From assembly GCA_015063795.1 (NCBI GenBank), contig SVTL01000008.1, forward strand, positions 1-64,000: a stretch of DNA of 64,000 nucleotides, in the 5' to 3' direction. Of the stretch, positions 44,341 through 52,798 are shown piece by piece. Positions within the stretch are counted from its first letter, which is position 1. Every line of letters starts with the position of its first letter. The notes beneath the pieces are model-generated. The model worked only from the letters and a program-made list of their open reading frames with translations, was not told where the DNA came from and made no database searches. Origin of the DNA: Oscillospiraceae bacterium. GTDB lineage: Bacteria > Bacillota > Clostridia > Oscillospirales > CAG-272. Made by a program: the position numbers and the translations under genes.

Positions 44341-44500
44341 GTCAGGGGTTTCACCCCCGAACCCCTGACTTAGGTACCTTTTTGAAAAAAGGTACCTAAG
44401 AACCCCAAAAACTTTTAAAAAATGGCGCGAAGCGGCTTTTGAACGTTTTGGTCAAGCTTTTTCAAAAGCTTGCGGGGCGGAGGGGCAGCGCCCCCCGTTT
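44341..44500. repeat. Family A element (intact) followed by a B-like variant
   Basis: 44341-44416 holds GTCAGGGGTTTCACCCCCGA and the palindrome GGTACCTTTTTGAAAAAAGG, then CCCCAAAAACTT. From 44437 a variant of B follows: GAACGTTTTGGTCAAGC, AAGCTTTTTCAAAAGCTT and GCGGGGCGGAGGGGCAGCGC. A purine/pyrimidine-rich run lies at 44525-44640. Confidence 0.8.
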
Positions 44501-44671
44501 CAGGTTTTCTGTTTTGCGAAGCAAAACCTCCTTTTCTCTTCTCTTTTCTCTCTTCTCTCTTCTCTTTTCTTTGGAAACGGCAATGTTCAGAGAAAAACGA
44601 AGAACGAAAAGAGAAAAGAGAAAAGAACAAAAAGAAACGACAACCTTCTTTCGAAAATTGCCGTTTCCTTC

Positions 44672-44747
44672 TGGAGCTGATGGGGGGATTCGAACCCCCG
44701 ACCTGTTGATTACGAATCAACTGCTCTACCAACTGAGCCACATCAGC
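44672..44747 (-). tRNA. tRNA-Thr, anticodon CGT
   Basis: On the minus strand the gene starts GCTGATGTGGCTCAGTTGG and ends CATCAGC T CCA, so CCA is encoded. The acceptor stem is GCTGATG/CATCAGC, the anticodon arm GTTGA-TTCGTAA-TCAAC (anticodon CGT, codon ACG) and the T arm GGGGG-TTCGAAT-CCCCC. All cloverleaf stems pair. Its own promoter lies just upstream. Confidence 0.98.
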
Positions 44748-44763
44748 AACGTTTGCATTGGCT

Positions 44764-44792
44764 ATTATATCACAATCCCCCTCTTTTGTCAA
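44764..44792 (-). promoter_or_regulatory. Sigma-A promoter of tRNA-Thr
   Basis: Minus strand: TTGACA (44792-44787), 17-base spacer, TATAAT (44769-44764); perfect consensus 17 bases upstream of the tRNA. Confidence 0.9.
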
Positions 44793-44845
44793 CCACTATT
44801 TTCAATCTTTTCTTCTGAATCTTTTAAGGGAGTGTATGAAATAAC

Positions 44846-45676
44846 GTGAATCTCACCGATCTCTCCACCGTCCGCCAGCTGATGGAACGCCACGGCGTCG
44901 CCTTCCGCAAGCAGTACGGACAAAATTTTCTCATCAACGCCGCCATCCCGCGCCGCATCGCCGAAAGCTGCGAGGAATGCGACACCATTCTTGAAATCGG
45001 TCCCGGCATCGGAACGCTGACGCGTGAGCTTTCCTCCCGTGCGAAAAAGGTCACCGCCTTCGAGATCGACAGCGGTCTGATCCCGATCCTGCAGGAAACG
45101 CTGGCCGACTGCCCGAACGTGACCGTCATCCACGAGGACTTCATGAACACCGACCTGCCCGCTTATCTCGACGGCAGCACCGGCGTCTGCGCCAACCTTC
45201 CTTATTATATTACCACCCCCATTCTCATGAAGCTGCTGGAATCCCGCCTTCCCTTCCGCTTCATCACCGTCATGCTGCAGAAGGAGGTGGCCCAGCGTCT
45301 GGCCTCTGCCCCCGGCGATCCCCTCTACGGCGCGGTCACGCTGACGCTCAACTACTTCGCCACCGTTGAAAAGCTCTTCACGGTCGGCCCGGGCAACTTC
45401 ATCCCCGCCCCCAAGGTGGACTCGGCCGTCATCCGCATCACCCCGCGCGAACAGCCCCCCGTGCAGGTCAACGAGGACCGCTTCTTCGCCCTCGTCCGCG
45501 CCTCCTTCGGTCAGCGCCGCAAAACCCTGCTCAACTCCCTCTCGGCCACCGGGCTGTCCAAGGAGCTGCTCGCAACCGCCATGGAGGAGGCCGGCATCCG
45601 TCCCGACATCCGCGGCGAAAAGCTCTCCATCCACGAATTCGCCGCCCTCTCCAACGCCATCGACAAAATTATTTAA
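44846..45676 (+). CDS. rsmA: 16S rRNA dimethyladenosine transferase
   Basis: 276 residues with a GTG start. KQYGQNFLIN near the N-terminus, motif I LEIGPGIGTLT, acidic FEID, the catalytic NLPYY and the C-terminal RASFGQRRKTLLNSL are diagnostic of RsmA/KsgA, which dimethylates A1518 and A1519 of 16S rRNA. The Shine-Dalgarno AAGGGAG lies rather far (about 13 bases) from the GTG. It appears to be a single-gene unit. Confidence 0.96.
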   Translation: MNLTDLSTVRQLMERHGVAFRKQYGQNFLINAAIPRRIAESCEECDTILEIGPGIGTLTRELSSRAKKVTAFEIDSGLIPILQETLADCPNVTVIHEDFMNTDLPAYLDGSTGVCANLPYYITTPILMKLLESRLPFRFITVMLQKEVAQRLASAPGDPLYGAVTLTLNYFATVEKLFTVGPGNFIPAPKVDSAVIRITPREQPPVQVNEDRFFALVRASFGQRRKTLLNSLSATGLSKELLATAMEEAGIRPDIRGEKLSIHEFAALSNAIDKII

Positions 45677-45816
45677 ACTCATATTCCGATCAACTTATTT
45701 TTCTTTAGTAAAAGGCTTTTAAATTTTATTTTATTAGGCAAAGGTCTGTTTTTCCCCTCTTTTCTCCTCCGTTGTGTGTCCTTTACAAAAGAATGTGAAT
45801 ATTTACAACCTTTGCC

Positions 45817-45845
45817 TTGATTTTTTTTGCAAACCATGGTATACT
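45817..45845 (+). promoter_or_regulatory. Sigma-A promoter of pckG
   Basis: TTGATT (45817-45822), 17-base T-rich spacer, TATACT (45840-45845), 48 bases before the ATG. Confidence 0.75.
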
Positions 45846-45892
45846 GTCCGCAATAACAGCAAAAAATACCCCCATAAAAAAAGGAGACCGAC

Positions 45893-47653
45893 ATGACCAA
45901 CAACAAATACGTTTTGAACTGGATTGAGGAAATGGCCGCCCTCACCAACCCCGACCGCATCGTTTGGATCGACGGAAGCGAGGAACAGACCGAGGCCCTC
46001 CGCAAGGAAGCGATCTCCACCGGCGAGCTTTTCAAGCTGGATCAGGAGAAGCTCCCCAACTGCTACCTGCACCGCACCGCCATCAACGACGTTGCCCGCG
46101 TTGAGCACAGAACCTTCATCTGCACCTCCAAGAAAGAGGACGCCGGCAACATCAACAACTGGATGGCTCCCGATGAATGCTATGCGAAGTTAGGCAAGCT
46201 CTTCAAGAACTCCATGAAGGGCCAGACCATGTATGTGATCCCCTATTCGATGGGTATCGTGGGCTCGGAATTTGCCAAGACCGGCATCGAGCTGACCGAC
46301 TCCATCTACGTTGTGCTGAATATGCTCATCATGACCCGTGCCGGTAAGGAAGTCATCGACGCGCTGGACGAAAACGACAGCGGATTCGTCAAGGGCCTGC
46401 ACGCCAGAGCCGATCTGGACGAGGAAAACCGCTATATCTGCCACTTCCCCGAGGACAACACCATCTGGTCGGTCAACTCTGGCTACGGCGGCAACGTTCT
46501 TTTGGGCAAGAAGTGCTTCGCGCTCCGCATCGCGTCCTATCTGGGACGTCAGGAGGGCTGGATGGCCGAGCATATGCTCATCCTCGGCATCGAGAATCCG
46601 CAGGGCGAAGTGAAGTATATCACCGCCGCCTTCCCCTCTGCCTGCGGTAAGACCAACCTCGCCATGCTCATTCCGCCCGAGGGCTTCCGCGCCAAGGGCT
46701 ACAAGGTCTGGTGCGTGGGCGATGACATCGCCTGGATCCGCGTCGGACAGGACGGACGTCTGTGGGCCATGAACCCCGAGAACGGCTTCTTCGGCGTCGC
46801 TCCCGGCACCAACGTCAAGTCCAACCCCAATGCGCTGGCCACCACCATGCGCGACACCATCTTCACCAACGTGGTTCACAACCTGGAGACCAACACCGTT
46901 TGGTGGGAGGGTCTGGATAAGAATCCGCCCAAGAACGCTCTCAACTGGAAGGGCGAAAAGTGGGATTGCGAATCCGGCGAAAAGGGCGCACATCCCAACT
47001 CCCGCTTCACCGCTTCGGCTGTCAACTGCCCCTGCATCTCGCCTGAGTTCAACAATCCTCAGGGTGTGCCGATCTCGGCCATCGTCTTCGGCGGCCGACG
47101 TGCCAAGACCGCTCCGCTGGTGTATCAGTCCCGCGACTGGAACAACGGTGTGTTTGTCGGCTCCATCATGGCCTCCGAGACCACTGCCGCCGCTTCGGGC
47201 GCTGTCGGTGTTGTCCGCCGCGATCCCATGGCCATGCTTCCCTTCGCCGGCTACGACATGGGCGACTACTTCGCTCACTGGATCGAAATGGGCAAGAAGA
47301 TCGAGAACAAGCCCAAGATCTTCAACGTCAACTGGTTCCGTACCGACGACGAAGGCCACTTCATCTGGCCCGGATTCGGCGAAAACCTCCGCGTCCTGCT
47401 CTGGATTCTGGATCGCTGCGAGGATAAGGCCGGCGCTGTGGAGACCGCGATCGGTTATCTGCCCCGCCCCGAGGACATCAACACCGAGGGTCTGGACATC
47501 AGCCGCGAGACCATGGCAGGTCTGCTGGAGGTCGACAAGGAGATCTGGAGAGAAGAGACCAAGGGCATCCGCGAGTTCTATGCCAAGGTTGGCGACCGCG
47601 TTCCCGCCGAGCTTTATGCCGAGCTGGAAAAGCTGGAAAACAACCTCAAATAA
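45893..47653 (+). CDS. pckG: Phosphoenolpyruvate carboxykinase (GTP)
   Basis: 586 residues. The GTP-type kinase loop is FPSACGKTNLAM (about residue 247), with preceding PFSMG-like IPYSMGIVGS, GGNVLLGKKCFALRIAS and the C-terminal GTP-binding WFRTDDEGHFIWPGFGEN. The enzyme interconverts oxaloacetate and PEP with GTP/GDP. In fermentative Clostridia it can also run in the carboxylating direction toward succinate or propionate. RBS AAAAGGAGAC, strong promoter and terminator: a monocistronic, probably highly expressed gene. Confidence 0.97.
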   Translation: MTNNKYVLNWIEEMAALTNPDRIVWIDGSEEQTEALRKEAISTGELFKLDQEKLPNCYLHRTAINDVARVEHRTFICTSKKEDAGNINNWMAPDECYAKLGKLFKNSMKGQTMYVIPYSMGIVGSEFAKTGIELTDSIYVVLNMLIMTRAGKEVIDALDENDSGFVKGLHARADLDEENRYICHFPEDNTIWSVNSGYGGNVLLGKKCFALRIASYLGRQEGWMAEHMLILGIENPQGEVKYITAAFPSACGKTNLAMLIPPEGFRAKGYKVWCVGDDIAWIRVGQDGRLWAMNPENGFFGVAPGTNVKSNPNALATTMRDTIFTNVVHNLETNTVWWEGLDKNPPKNALNWKGEKWDCESGEKGAHPNSRFTASAVNCPCISPEFNNPQGVPISAIVFGGRRAKTAPLVYQSRDWNNGVFVGSIMASETTAAASGAVGVVRRDPMAMLPFAGYDMGDYFAHWIEMGKKIENKPKIFNVNWFRTDDEGHFIWPGFGENLRVLLWILDRCEDKAGAVETAIGYLPRPEDINTEGLDISRETMAGLLEVDKEIWREETKGIREFYAKVGDRVPAELYAELEKLENNLK

Positions 47654-47663
47654 TCAGAATAGC

Positions 47664-47696
47664 AAAAGGAGACGTTACCAAAGCGTCTCCTTTTTT
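47664..47696 (+). terminator. Terminator of pckG
   Basis: AAAAGGAGACG and CGTCTCCTTTT pair across TTACCAAAG, followed by TTTG. Confidence 0.93.
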
Positions 47697-47752
47697 GTTT
47701 GCGAAAAAGGGCTGCAAAAAAGCGGCGCACAGCGCCGCCGAGAAGCATGAAC

Positions 47753-48005
47753 TGTCAGGGGTTTCACCCCCGAACCCCTGACTTAGGTACCTTTTTGAAT
47801 GAAAAGCAACACTTGAGCTTGCTCAAGTGTGCGAAGAAAGCCGAAGGCTTTCTTCCATGTATAAACGGCATCGCCGTTTATACATTAGAATCTCGCAAAA
47901 ACGTTCGAAAAACGACGCAAAGCGCCTTTTGAACGTTTTTAAAGATTGTAACGATACTTTTTTCAAAAAGTTTCTTTACCGGGGGTGCGGTGGAAGCTCC
48001 CCCGT
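47753..48005. repeat. Broken family A element with hairpin insert, then family B copy 3
   Basis: Family A starts normally (GTCAGGGGTTTCACCCCCGA, GGTACCTTTTTGAA) but at ~47798 its right palindrome arm is replaced by three other hairpins (ACACTTGAGC TTG CTCAAGTGT, GAAAGCCGAAGGCTTTC and TGTATAAACGGCATCGCC with its complement). The A tail CAAAAACGTT then resumes. Family B follows at 47930 with a damaged left arm (GTAACGATAC). The 47697-48246 gap has no recognisable gene. Confidence 0.75.
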
Positions 48006-48246
48006 CACCGACGTTCTCTTTTGTTCGCTTTTCTCTTGCGCCACGGGCGCATGAAAAAAACACAAATTGTTTCCTCTGCGGCGCCCTTCGCAGCAAACCT
48101 CCGCGAAAAAGCGGCTAACGAATCTGCTTTCGCTCTCCTTGCAGCACACCGCGCCGTCAAGGATGGACGCGATGCCGGTCGCACCGTTCTCACCCCATAA
48201 CAAAAGGGACTTTATGAAAAAGCCCCCTTCGGAAGATTCAAGAACG

Positions 48247-48468
48247 TCATTCGTCTTCGTGTTCGCGGCCGTTCTCCGCCTTCGCACTCGCATCGACCGC
48301 GCTTTCGCCGATGATATAGCTGACCAGCACGCCCAAAGCGCTGACCACCGCCACCACCTGCCCCGCCGTCAGCTCGCTGACACCGAATGCGGTCAGCATC
48401 GCCGTCACAAAGCCGACCGCCGCCGCCCAGAATCTGCGCGACGACAGCTTTCTCTTCCAATCGATCAT
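48247..48468 (-). CDS. Phage holin-like membrane protein
   Basis: 73 residues: MIDWKRKLSSRRFWAAAVGF, two hydrophobic segments (FWAAAVGFVTAMLTAFGV, VVAVVSALGVLVSYIIG) and a charged tail. Small size, two spans and the position directly after an M23 lysin fit a holin that opens the membrane for the endolysin. It is the last gene of the minus-strand phage cassette; a GC-rich hairpin near 48212-48235 may terminate the transcript. Confidence 0.8.
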   Translation of the reverse strand: MIDWKRKLSSRRFWAAAVGFVTAMLTAFGVSELTAGQVVAVVSALGVLVSYIIGESAVDASAKAENGREHEDE

Positions 48469-48516
48469 ACCGTAAAAACCGTCCTTTCTCTTTTTTCGTC
48501 CTTCGCCTCTGTTTTT

Positions 48517-49101
48517 TTACTCCGCGCCGTCCATCGCCAGCCAGAGCTTGCGCCACAGCTCGGTCGAAAATTCGTATGCATTCAGGTAATCCACCGTCTG
48601 CTGCTCAAAGCCGCACCGGGCGGCCACCTGCAGCGCATAGTCGCTTCCGGCAGACTCCGCCTCACCGACGGCATTCGGCAAACCGAGAAAGGCCGCCGCA
48701 TCCAGCTGGGCATTGGTCCGATCGCGCACCTCCACATGCAGATGCGCGCCCGTCACCCTGCCCGTTGCGCCCTCGCGGCCGATCACGGTCCCCGCCTTCA
48801 CGAAATCGCCCACCGAGACATATCGCTCGTCCAAATGGCAATAGTAAACGATCTCCCCGCTTTCGGCGAGGATGGCCACATAGTTGCCCCATTCGGCGCT
48901 GCGTCCGCTCGCCGCCCATTGGGAGACCAGCACGCGGCCGCGCGTCACCGACACGACCTCCTTGCTGTCGATGCCCACCAGATCGATCCCGCCGTGCCAT
49001 TCCCCCTGCTGACCGGTAAACGGATCGGTCCGATAGCCATAGGGCGAGCTGACGCGGAAGCGCCTTCCCGTATAGGGCGAGCGTTTGACAAAAACGGCCA
49101 T
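48517..49101 (-). CDS. M23-family peptidase, phage endolysin
   Basis: 194 residues from the ATG behind AGGAGG. The M23 zinc site comprises the first His in WHGGIDLVG with its Asp, and HLHVEV, with a further His in YYCHLDERY. A ~55-residue C-terminal segment (YALQVAARCGFEQQTVDYLNAYEFSTELWRKLW) may bind the wall. No signal peptide, consistent with holin-dependent release. Predicted to cut peptide bonds of peptidoglycan. Confidence 0.9.
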   Translation of the reverse strand: MAVFVKRSPYTGRRFRVSSPYGYRTDPFTGQQGEWHGGIDLVGIDSKEVVSVTRGRVLVSQWAASGRSAEWGNYVAILAESGEIVYYCHLDERYVSVGDFVKAGTVIGREGATGRVTGAHLHVEVRDRTNAQLDAAAFLGLPNAVGEAESAGSDYALQVAARCGFEQQTVDYLNAYEFSTELWRKLWLAMDGAE

Positions 49102-49115
49102 GGTCTTTCCTCCTT

Positions 49116-49409
49116 TCACGCAGGGGGAAGCTCCAGCAGACGCTTCCACAAAGCCTCCACCGTCCCGTTCCCCCGCAATCTCTTATAGGAGACATACATC
49201 TCCTCGATGTCATCCTTGATATAGGTGGGGCAGCTGCCCTTGGTGATGTACTTCTCGCACTCCCGCTTGATGCGGTAGCCGAGGAGCGACTTCACGCCTC
49301 CCGTCACCCCGCGGACGCGCTGCCAGAGCAGACCGCAGAAGGAGCCGAGAAGACCGAACAGCAGTCCGCACAGGGCATCGGCCCACCACTGAAACAAAAA
49401 CTCCGGCAT
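49116..49409 (-). CDS. Small phage membrane protein
   Basis: 97 residues behind GGGGAGG. It has an N-terminal hydrophobic segment (ADALCGLLFGLLGSFCGLLW, about 10-29) and a soluble C-terminus, TYIKDDIEEMYVSYKRLRGNGTVEALWKRLLEL. It lies between the capsid block and the lysin; a second holin, an anti-holin or a membrane anchor are possible. I do not recognise a named family. Confidence 0.7.
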   Translation of the reverse strand: MPEFLFQWWADALCGLLFGLLGSFCGLLWQRVRGVTGGVKSLLGYRIKRECEKYITKGSCPTYIKDDIEEMYVSYKRLRGNGTVEALWKRLLELPPA

Positions 49410-49517
49410 AAAAATCCTCCCCTATCATGGTATGATCCGACCGCCCTCGCGTGAAGGGGCGGCCGTTTCTTTGTTCACGTTTTCAACCGATCTGACTTCG
49501 GCTTTTCCCCGTCGGTG

Positions 49518-49859
49518 TTAACGGTACCTGTTCACGATCGGCTCAACGACCGCCGCCGTGGAGCGTCGGATCGATTCCATCATCCGCTCGCACTGCGCGG
49601 ACAGAAGGGCCGACTGCGCCTCGTTTTCATCGCTGACCAGCATCGCCGCGGCGAAAAAGGCGCAGGGACAGACAAAGCGCTCGCCCAGCGGGAAGGGCTC
49701 GTCAAGCCCCTCCGCACAGACGGTCTCCTGCCCGCCCGCCTCCGCACAAAAGGCGTTGAGCAGGGGGAGGAAACGCTTTTCCAGATCGGCACAGTCTCCG
49801 CACGCATCCTCCTCGCCGATCAGGCTCAGCGTGATGCGGTAAAGCTCTTGACAGGTCAT
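49518..49859 (-). CDS. Small phage protein, head-completion candidate
   Basis: 113 residues starting MTCQELYRITLSLIGEE behind GGGAGG. It is helical and acidic with several Cys. Helical proteins of this size directly after the coat gene are often head-tail connectors, which would fit its place here, but this rests on position only. Confidence 0.6.
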   Translation of the reverse strand: MTCQELYRITLSLIGEEDACGDCADLEKRFLPLLNAFCAEAGGQETVCAEGLDEPFPLGERFVCPCAFFAAAMLVSDENEAQSALLSAQCERMMESIRRSTAAVVEPIVNRYR

Positions 49860-49881
49860 AACCATTTCCTCCCTTGGCTTC

Positions 49882-50736
49882 TTACACGAATTCAAACTGC
49901 ACGCCCAGATCGAGCAGCAGGATCTCCTTGGGGTAAACGATCTTCGCGCCGTAGAGGTGCAGCCCCTTCACCGCATCGGCGAAGCGCTTTTCGGGGCGAT
50001 AGGCCTCCACGCTGTTGATCTGCTCGGCGAAGGCGATGGCTCGCTTGGTTCTGGCCAGACACTTGTGGTAAAGCTGGTCGGTGCCGTCGTCGGCCTTGGC
50101 GATGTTGTTGGACACATACACGTCAAAGCCCACAAAGTTGCCCAGATAGCCGTTGGTCAGAGCCTGCTCGTTGTCGGAAGACTGCAGGATCTTGGCCTTC
50201 AGCAGCATCGATGCGATCGCGGGAGAGACCTCCAGCACCGTATCGGCGTTGGCGGAGACGTTGTTGGCCAGCAGCTTTTCGCGGGCGGTCAGCAGAAGGT
50301 CGATCATATCGGCGTGAGACACGGTCTGCTTCTGAATGACATTCTCCTCGCTGATCTCGCTCCAAAGGGAGTAGACATAGCGGTCGGCGGCATCGGCCAG
50401 CGCATCGGCAGCCTGACGCATAGCCTGCTTCATCAGCTTGGGCGTCTGCTGTGCCTTGTCGATGTCGTCGATCTGGAAGTTGAAGGCCTTGGCCTGCGTG
50501 ATCTGCAGCTGACGGGTGGTGCTGTCCAGCGTCTGCAGGGTGGAGGAGAAGTCGGCGTTCTTGCTGTAATCGAACACGTTGACCTTGCCGATGCCGGCAA
50601 TGCGGACGGTATCGCCCTTGGAGCGGATGTCGCCCTCAAACTCGCGGTTGCAGTTGGATACGCCGATGTACTCCTTGTTCAGTTCGTTGTAGAGCGTTTC
50701 GCTCCAGACAGTAGGGATAAAATCGTTGATAGCCAT
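49882..50736 (-). CDS. Major capsid protein, P22-coat-like
   Basis: 284 residues, starting MAINDFIPTVWSETLYNELN. The pattern GDTVRIAGIGKVNVFDYSKN, LDSTTRQLQITQAKAFNFQIDDID and AADALADAADRYVYSLWSEI is that of P22 gene-5-type HK97-fold coat proteins of Firmicutes phages. It is encoded after the portal and a scaffold-like gene, the standard order. RBS AGGAGAAAAA. Confidence 0.85.
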   Translation of the reverse strand: MAINDFIPTVWSETLYNELNKEYIGVSNCNREFEGDIRSKGDTVRIAGIGKVNVFDYSKNADFSSTLQTLDSTTRQLQITQAKAFNFQIDDIDKAQQTPKLMKQAMRQAADALADAADRYVYSLWSEISEENVIQKQTVSHADMIDLLLTAREKLLANNVSANADTVLEVSPAIASMLLKAKILQSSDNEQALTNGYLGNFVGFDVYVSNNIAKADDGTDQLYHKCLARTKRAIAFAEQINSVEAYRPEKRFADAVKGLHLYGAKIVYPKEILLLDLGVQFEFV

Positions 50737-50790
50737 AGTGTTTTTCTCCTTTTCTTTTGTGTTTTGTGTTTTCGGATGGATGCCGTTGCG

Positions 50791-51123
50791 TCAACGGCTG
50801 CTTCTTTCGAGGCTTCGCAGGACGGCCTCATACTGCTCGCGCACCTCAGCGCGGCTCATGCGGCGGATGTCGTCAAGCGTGAAGAATTCCGCTCCGCCGC
50901 CACGCACCTCGCCCGGGCTCATAGACGCATTGAGACGGTTGCGCGCCTCGATCGCCGCGGCACTCTCTTTCGGCTCAGCGTCGGTCTGATTCGGCTCACT
51001 CGGCAACGTCTGTGCTTCCTTCGGCGGCATCGGTTCGTCCGGACTCGCCGTCGGATCCGCGGAGATCCTGCTCGCCGCGTTCTCCTCCGATTCCGTCATC
51101 TTCGCTCTTTCCTGCTCGTTCAT
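50791..51123 (-). CDS. Scaffold-like phage protein overlapping the portal gene
   Basis: 110 residues, rich in Glu/Ala/Ser/Pro, with a helical C-terminus (LDDIRRMSRAEVREQYEAVLRSLERSSR). It starts inside the 3' end of the portal gene in another frame (128-base overlap), with GGAGG upstream. Charge, low complexity and the position between portal and coat fit a scaffolding protein, although 110 residues is short. Confidence 0.62.
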   Translation of the reverse strand: MNEQERAKMTESEENAASRISADPTASPDEPMPPKEAQTLPSEPNQTDAEPKESAAAIEARNRLNASMSPGEVRGGGAEFFTLDDIRRMSRAEVREQYEAVLRSLERSSR

Positions 51124-52624
51124 CGCTCATTCCCTCCTTTCCCACAATGGTGTTTTTATCCGGGATCAGTCCGGCCGGCAGACGGTCAAGGTACTCACGC
51201 AGGGTGATGTGACCGCCGTCCAGCAGACGGTCCAGCAAGGAGAGGACAGTGGACGAGCCGACTCTCGACAGGTCGGACACATCCACGCGGGCGCGCACCC
51301 AGCCGTCGGTCAGCTGCGAGAGCGTCTTCTCTCCCTCACCCACCGGCACACGGCCGTCGGGGTAGCAGACCACAAAGCGCTCGGCCAGCACCTGCGCCAG
51401 ATCCTCCAGCGCGCGGCGGACGTTGCCCTTGATGTTCTCCAGCGGGATCGCGCTGGCCTCCTGCAGAGCGATGATGGCGCTGGTGTTGTTGGGCAGAGCC
51501 TCGCCCAGCGCGGTATCGGTCGCCCCCGCCGCCTCCTTGGTGCTGTCGATGGTCAGGCGGATCAGGTCCAGATAGCCCTCCTCCATGCGCCCCACCTCCA
51601 GCGTTTTGGCGGCGTTCTGCAGGTCTCCGCCCGAGATCACGCCGATGGCCTCGCCCACCTCGTTGGACCATTCGGGGATCAGCTTTTTGTCGTAGATCAC
51701 CTTGGAGAAGGCGGTGTCGGTCATGTGCTTCATGGCCATGGCGAAGGCCTTGTTGATGTACTTCTGGTTAGCCACCAGCTCAGACACCGGCGCCGCGCCG
51801 TGGAAGCGGTTCTTCACCCTCTCCCAGCAGAAGGAGGCGAAGGGGTAGAGACGGAAGGGCGTTTCGCAGCGGCGGAGCGTCAGATTCCTCACGCACTTCT
51901 CCCAGACCACATATCCTTGCTCGTTTCGGCTGAATTTGATCAGGTAGGTGGCCTTGCGCTCGCTTTCGGCCTCACTCTCCAGCTCCTCGCCGGCGTAGTC
52001 GCCCGCCATGACCTCCCCCTCCCCGTCGGGCAGGATCAGCAATGCCTCCTCCTCACGCAGGCCGTAGGAGATCGCTTCGCGGCGCAGGGCCCCCACCGAT
52101 GCCCGTCCGCTGACGATCACATACTCCTGCCGCTGGATGGAGGGCTCGTTGACGTCGCTGACAAACACATTCACGTTGTCGATCAGCTTCACCGCCAGGT
52201 CCCCCGTGTAAGGCGGAGAACCGCGGTCGAGCGCGTCCCAGTAGACGTAAAAGATGCCGTCTCCGCTGATGGCTGCGTCAAAGAGCGCGTCGCGGAGCAG
52301 GCTGTCCATACGGTTCTTCTCCCAGCAGGCCGAGGCACAGGCGTTGAGCGCATCCAGCGAGCTGCCGTCGGAGTCGGTGTAGCCGATGCCCACCCGGCAG
52401 GAGGCCACCGCGCTGACCAGATAGGAGACGATGCGGCGGACGATGTTGAACACCGGCGCCGGCAGGCCGGCTGTCTCCACCCCCTTCCACTGCTCGCCGC
52501 GGTAGAAGCGCTCGTTGGTGTTCACCGTCTCGTACAGACCGATGCGCCTCTTGTACGCACGCCCCTCCTCATACTGGCGGAAGGCCGCGGTCAGCGACGG
52601 CGGTTTCTTTCTGATTTTTCTCAT
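50996..52624 (-). CDS. Phage portal protein
   Basis: 542 residues. Typical portal phrases are YETVNTNERFYRGEQWKGVE, VFNIVRRIVSYLVSAV, MKHMTDTAFSKVIYDKKLIPEW and SAIIALQEASAIPLENIK. It forms the dodecameric vertex through which TerL packages DNA. The C-terminal ~45 residues are low complexity (Asp/Glu/Gly/Ser) where the scaffold-like gene overlaps. RBS AAAGGAAG. Confidence 0.92.
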   Translation of the reverse strand: MRKIRKKPPSLTAAFRQYEEGRAYKRRIGLYETVNTNERFYRGEQWKGVETAGLPAPVFNIVRRIVSYLVSAVASCRVGIGYTDSDGSSLDALNACASACWEKNRMDSLLRDALFDAAISGDGIFYVYWDALDRGSPPYTGDLAVKLIDNVNVFVSDVNEPSIQRQEYVIVSGRASVGALRREAISYGLREEEALLILPDGEGEVMAGDYAGEELESEAESERKATYLIKFSRNEQGYVVWEKCVRNLTLRRCETPFRLYPFASFCWERVKNRFHGAAPVSELVANQKYINKAFAMAMKHMTDTAFSKVIYDKKLIPEWSNEVGEAIGVISGGDLQNAAKTLEVGRMEEGYLDLIRLTIDSTKEAAGATDTALGEALPNNTSAIIALQEASAIPLENIKGNVRRALEDLAQVLAERFVVCYPDGRVPVGEGEKTLSQLTDGWVRARVDVSDLSRVGSSTVLSLLDRLLDGGHITLREYLDRLPAGLIPDKNTIVGKEGMSDERAGKSEDDGIGGERGEQDLRGSDGESGRTDAAEGSTDVAE

Positions 52625-52663
52625 GTGGCGTTCTTCCTTTCGTTGTATTGGATCATGGGTTTC

Positions 52664-52798
52664 TCATCCTTTCTCTTTCTTGCAGGCGTTGTTCTTGCGC
52701 GCAGACACTTCATCCGCGCACCGCTTCATCCGCGCACCGCTTCGTCCGCGCAGGCAGGTCTCTTGCAGACAGTTCTCTTGCAGACCTTTCTCACGCAT
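52664..52798 (-). CDS. Possible very small basic ORF between phage genes
   Basis: 44 codons whose ATG overlaps the stop of the upstream stabilisation-like gene (ATGCGTGA). The product is basic and Cys-containing. The DNA consists of short direct repeats (two near-identical CTTGCAGAC... units and CATCCGCGCACCGCTT twice), and the RBS is weak, so it may be only a spacer. Confidence 0.25.
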   Translation of the reverse strand: MREKGLQENCLQETCLRGRSGARMKRCADEVSARKNNACKKEKG

